From: Symsagittifera roscoffensis
Lineage: Eukaryota > Xenacoelomorpha > Acoela > Convolutidae
DNA length: 64,000 nt
Reading direction: 5' to 3'
Assembly: GCF_963678635.1 (NCBI RefSeq)
Contig: NC_087066.1
Coordinates: 6,167,954-6,231,953, forward strand
Shown: positions 60,453-64,000 of the stretch, in pieces
Position numbering within the stretch: position 1 is the stretch's first letter
Layout: every line of letters starts with the position of its first letter
Notes under the pieces: model-generated
Told to the model about the DNA's origin: nothing
Database searches by the model: none
Seen by the model: the letters and a program-made list of their open reading frames with translations, nothing else
Made by a program: the position numbers and the translations under genes

Positions 60453-63400
60453 AAAAGCTTAAAAAGTTGAGTAGAATTATCGCACTTAACAAATCAATTT
60501 TCTAGCTGAGAATTTTAAACAATGCGTCAACAAATATTTTCACTCTACTTAATCGAGAAAGAATTCCTTGCTACACAAAATTTTGTGAACATGGGGAAAA
60601 CTGTGTATTCAGACCCGGAAAAATCTCCTAAAACCTAACACCCAACCCTTAAAACCCAACAACTATTTCATAGAGCGTAACTCAATTTTCAATCGAAACA
60701 AGTGATGTCCAATATCATACTTTAAAACACCCTTTCAGTAGATTAAACTTTTCAATTTCCTTTTAAATTTGTACATGGCAATTTTTTGATTTTGAAATTT
60801 GAGCCTCTCTATATTTTTTTGCTCCATTGTATGTTGTTTGACTGGTTAATTGGTTATAATAATAAAGTAATAAGGTTGTAATGTAGTTAAAAAGAGTTAT
60901 ATTGCATCGAACTATATACTGCATCAAAAAGTTATATAGAATAAAATGTATACTGTTACAAAAAATATTTTAAGCGGAAACAGACTCCTCGAAGGGTCGA
61001 GATGAGAAGAAGTTTTAAGATCAACTATAAGCTGCTGCTTATTGATATGAAATGCACAAAACACAACTTTTGCACAAATTTTGTTTCAAATATTGCCTTA
61101 TTGTTGAAATTACTGCGAAAATTTTTAAAAGTTGGAACAGAAATATTGCATTAAGCGGTTTATCTATAATACAAAAATCTTGAAAAAAAAGTTCCGGTGA
61201 CCTTAAAGTCATCTTTAACCACATATACAGTGCTCTTTTCAACTTATTGCACGGAATTATCAGAATAGTCAACTTTTCTTTTTGGGCTTGGTATTCAATT
61301 GACTGCCGATGTCGCATAACTTTGAGAACTGAATTCACCGTTCCAAACTGACTTTCTTAAAAATCATTTTAAAAAGAAACACTCTAAAATTCAGATAGTT
61401 TTTTTTTCAATGTAAATTTTTGACAACTTATGGGACAATATAGAAAACGCAATATAGCTATAAGACTTTTTTATAAGTTCATGTGATTTCACTGACACAT
61501 TTGAACAAGTTTAGAGCATGTTTTTTGGGGTGAAATGTCATAATATTGTCAAACTTAAGCGTAAATGCACGTTTTTACTTAGGAAGAGTTTCAAAAACTT
61601 CACTTTGAAATTGAACAAATTTTTTAAACGAGAGGATATTTTCAGAGCTACTCTCTATCAATTTATCTCCAAGTTTTTCAAACTATGTCTAATAGATTTT
61701 TCAAATCGCGTGAAATTGTGAAAAAAAAACAGCCAAATTTAGTCAATTTTTTTTTGCTGAGAATGTTTAACATCAAATTTCTTTACTCCGATAATTAACT
61801 CACTGGATATAGTCAAAAAGGTATTTTCAGACTGGTAATTGACTGGGTATCCCTAAAAACCAAAGTTTGGACGTTTTTAGAGGTTAGCTGAGGATATTTT
61901 CCCATGGTCTACGAAAAAAAATTAACAGGCTTTTCAGAAAAGTAAAAACCTTGAAATTTTACTTGGTTTGTCCTCCACTACTTTTTATTTCTTACAAGGC
62001 AATAAGATCGTAAAATGGTTTCTTCTGCTTGTTTCTATTCACCCAACTGAGGAAAAATGCCTGGAGTTAAGAACTTCAGCAACAAAAATTTGAAACACGA
62101 ATAAAACACGATGTTGTAAAATGAATGTTTTTGCGAACTTCAAACATAACTTTAATTCAAATAATAGTAGGAGAAAAAAAACTTTAGTTCGTTTTCTATT
62201 TCAATAAAGCGCCTGGTTTCAAGGGAAAATTTCATAGCTAGTTTATCTAAGGAATCAAGGTTTAGTTTCAACAATTCAATATTTATGTCTGTATGAGTCT
62301 AAAAATGCAATAGCTTACATTCTGATAACTTTTTTCTCAAATACTTGAATCTGCGAAAAACAGCCAATTAGAGAAAACATCCCATGCTGAAAAATTTGTT
62401 ATTTTCAGGATCGAGTTTACACTGCTGTGAGAACCTTCATCAAATTTCATAATGTGACCTTTTAAGACCCAAAAACTAACTTTAATCAATTAAACTAAGT
62501 AATGGTTTTTTCATAAGAATTTTTCTGGCTCATTGTCAACGTTTTTGTATTTATTAATTCGAAATATTTTTGAAAGCCATCAAAAATAAGCATTTTAGAG
62601 TCCACGAGTAAAAAAAACTACCAAATTTGGAACGAACGGAACCAAATGCAAACAGGTGACAATTTTTGACCATATTTGGTTGGTGAATGAAGTTAGTTAA
62701 ATTTGAGGACAGTTCGGATCAAATTCTTTTGGGTTATGTGAATTTTTTGTTCAATTTCGAAGTGAAAGCTGCTTAAATTTGTCTTTGAAATCAGATCTTT
62801 GAGAGAGTTAACACTTAGTTTTGGGTTGCAACTTTTCCACTAGGCGGGTAGTTTTGATGCGTTTATTTATGTGGCCCCGTTTGTTTGTTGCTTTTATCAG
62901 ATGGCTCTGGATGATACTGGAACACTAGGTGAGCATATTATGTTTTCAATTAATTTGACTGAATATATGTGGAAAAATTGTAATTAAACAGTGATCATTA
63001 TGAGTTACAAAAGTTTCAACTCTTTAAAATGAATTAGTTTCACAATTTTCGCAATTCAATAAGTTTTCAAAACAAAAATGATTTTATTCAGCTGAGTAAA
63101 TGATTTTCGGGAGTCCAACCTTACTGGTGCCGAAATTGACATAGAAAAAAAACCTCACAAGTAACCAAATTGAATTTTTCCAAGTTTAATTTAACTCTCA
63201 TGAAATTCACTTGATTTGTTAAATTTTCAGATTTAGACGTATTTTTAAAAGATGATTCATCTTCAAAAATTGAGATTTTAAATCAGTAATTCTACATAGC
63301 TAACTCATTCCATTCCATGTTGATGTCGTCGTTAGCTCTTTCTCATCCCATTCAAAATAGTTTTTTTTTCAAGTTTCGAGTTGTTCAAGCCGTTCTAAAA

Positions 63401-63593
63401 ACGATAAGATGATTAAAATGTGCCTAACTATTGCGAGTTTGCGAAAAAATTGCGACAAATTTGCGACTTTGCGACTGGACTTTGCGACTGAATTTTTTGT
63501 GTGTTCTGTGTAGAGCATTTGATTACTGTACTAATTTTTGATTATATGCCTGATTTTAGTCGAAATTTTACATCGAACTGAAAATTTAACATG
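60453..63593. other. Intergenic, A+T-rich, no gene
   Basis: More than 3 kb of A+T-rich sequence. ORFs at 61,039-61,338 (minus) and 61,518-61,721 (plus) are short, Lys/Phe-rich and without signal or motif. No repeat matched elsewhere in the window. Confidence 0.35.
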
Positions 63594-64000
63594 ACTTCTC
63601 GTATCAGGGCGAGGCCCTTAATGTTCCGACTGCCTCTTAAGGTCTATGTAGCAGTAATAACATGGAAAAAATAAATGAAATAAAACAAAATGAAAAAAAA
63701 AACTTTTCCTAAAAATTGAATTTTTTTAATTAAAATCATACCCCACACGCCATATAAAGTACAAAAGGATAGATCTTGCTCCTTATAACAATTAAGTTAT
63801 GACAAATAAGCTGTTTTCAACCAATTTGGAACGATTTCTAACACGGGTTAACTCCTCGCTTACGCGCTGATAGCGCGAAACAAATAGCGCGTTCATTGTC
63901 CCAAATTGGCCAAAATGCCAAAATTTATACCCCCGTAACTTTACGAAAAATAATAACAGGTGAAATATTGTTTCAAATTTAAACTCAGGACAACAATACC
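63594..64000 (-). mobile_element. Helentron-like element H6, cut by window edge
   Basis: Inverted copy: hairpin GGGCGAGGCCC, GTTCCGACTGCC, CCACACGCCATATAAAG, GCGCGAAA and AGCGCGTTCATTGTCCC as in the other copies. The 5' end lies beyond 64,000. Confidence 0.65.

Overview
This is eukaryotic DNA, most likely from an invertebrate animal. It has no operons or ribosome-binding-site architecture. It holds Ty3/Gypsy-type LTR retrotransposons, a tRNA-derived SINE, MITEs with 8-bp target duplications, Helentron-like repeats, a LINE relic, satellite arrays, and what look like spliced exons of small secreted cysteine-rich proteins. The species cannot be named from the sequence. The background is A+T-rich, while the retroelement coding regions are more G+C-balanced. 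No tRNA, rRNA, CRISPR array or bacterial-type gene was seen.

Layout. About 1-17,950 is one very large Gypsy-type element read on the minus strand (called E1). It has gag (15,012-13,484), pol with two zinc knuckles, protease, reverse transcriptase, RNase H and integrase (13,491-6,976), then a second decayed reading frame of at least 6.4 kb (6,519 to the left edge). That second frame starts with a coiled coil and an SGNH/GDSL-type hydrolase domain and continues into unrecognised sequence. The integrase polypeptide ends in a macro-domain-like module. The leader upstream of gag carries a 14-bp minisatellite. About 17,959-21,168 holds LTR-like sequences with inverted ends TGTAACA(G/C)TCGCC. About 21,168-24,767 is a plus-strand leader and gag relic (E2) of a second element family. 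About 24,768-37,010 is a decayed minus-strand element (E3) whose gag is almost identical to E2. E3 has the same domain order as E1, including the macro-like module, but has lost key residues and most of the second frame.

From 37 to 64 kb there is no long convincing host gene. Two minus-strand terminal exons 15 kb apart (38,023-38,220 and 52,966-53,139) encode paralogous secreted six-cysteine mini-proteins. Around them lies a dense field of GGCTCTTTTTCC-type MITEs. There is also a solo-LTR-like insertion, a 4-kb head-to-head satellite, six Helentron-like copies, a hAT-type MITE, two SINE copies and a LINE reverse-transcriptase relic. The giant ORFs at 45.3-48.2 kb are artefacts of a 24-bp repeat.

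Working together: E1 and E3 share the order gag, zinc knuckles, protease, RT, RNase H, acidic spacer, integrase, macro-like module, second ORF. This suggests one lineage of unusually large Gypsy elements carrying accessory enzyme domains. Every copy here is broken by frameshifts, nonsense codons or deletions, so none looks autonomous. The small secreted proteins are the best candidates for host genes.
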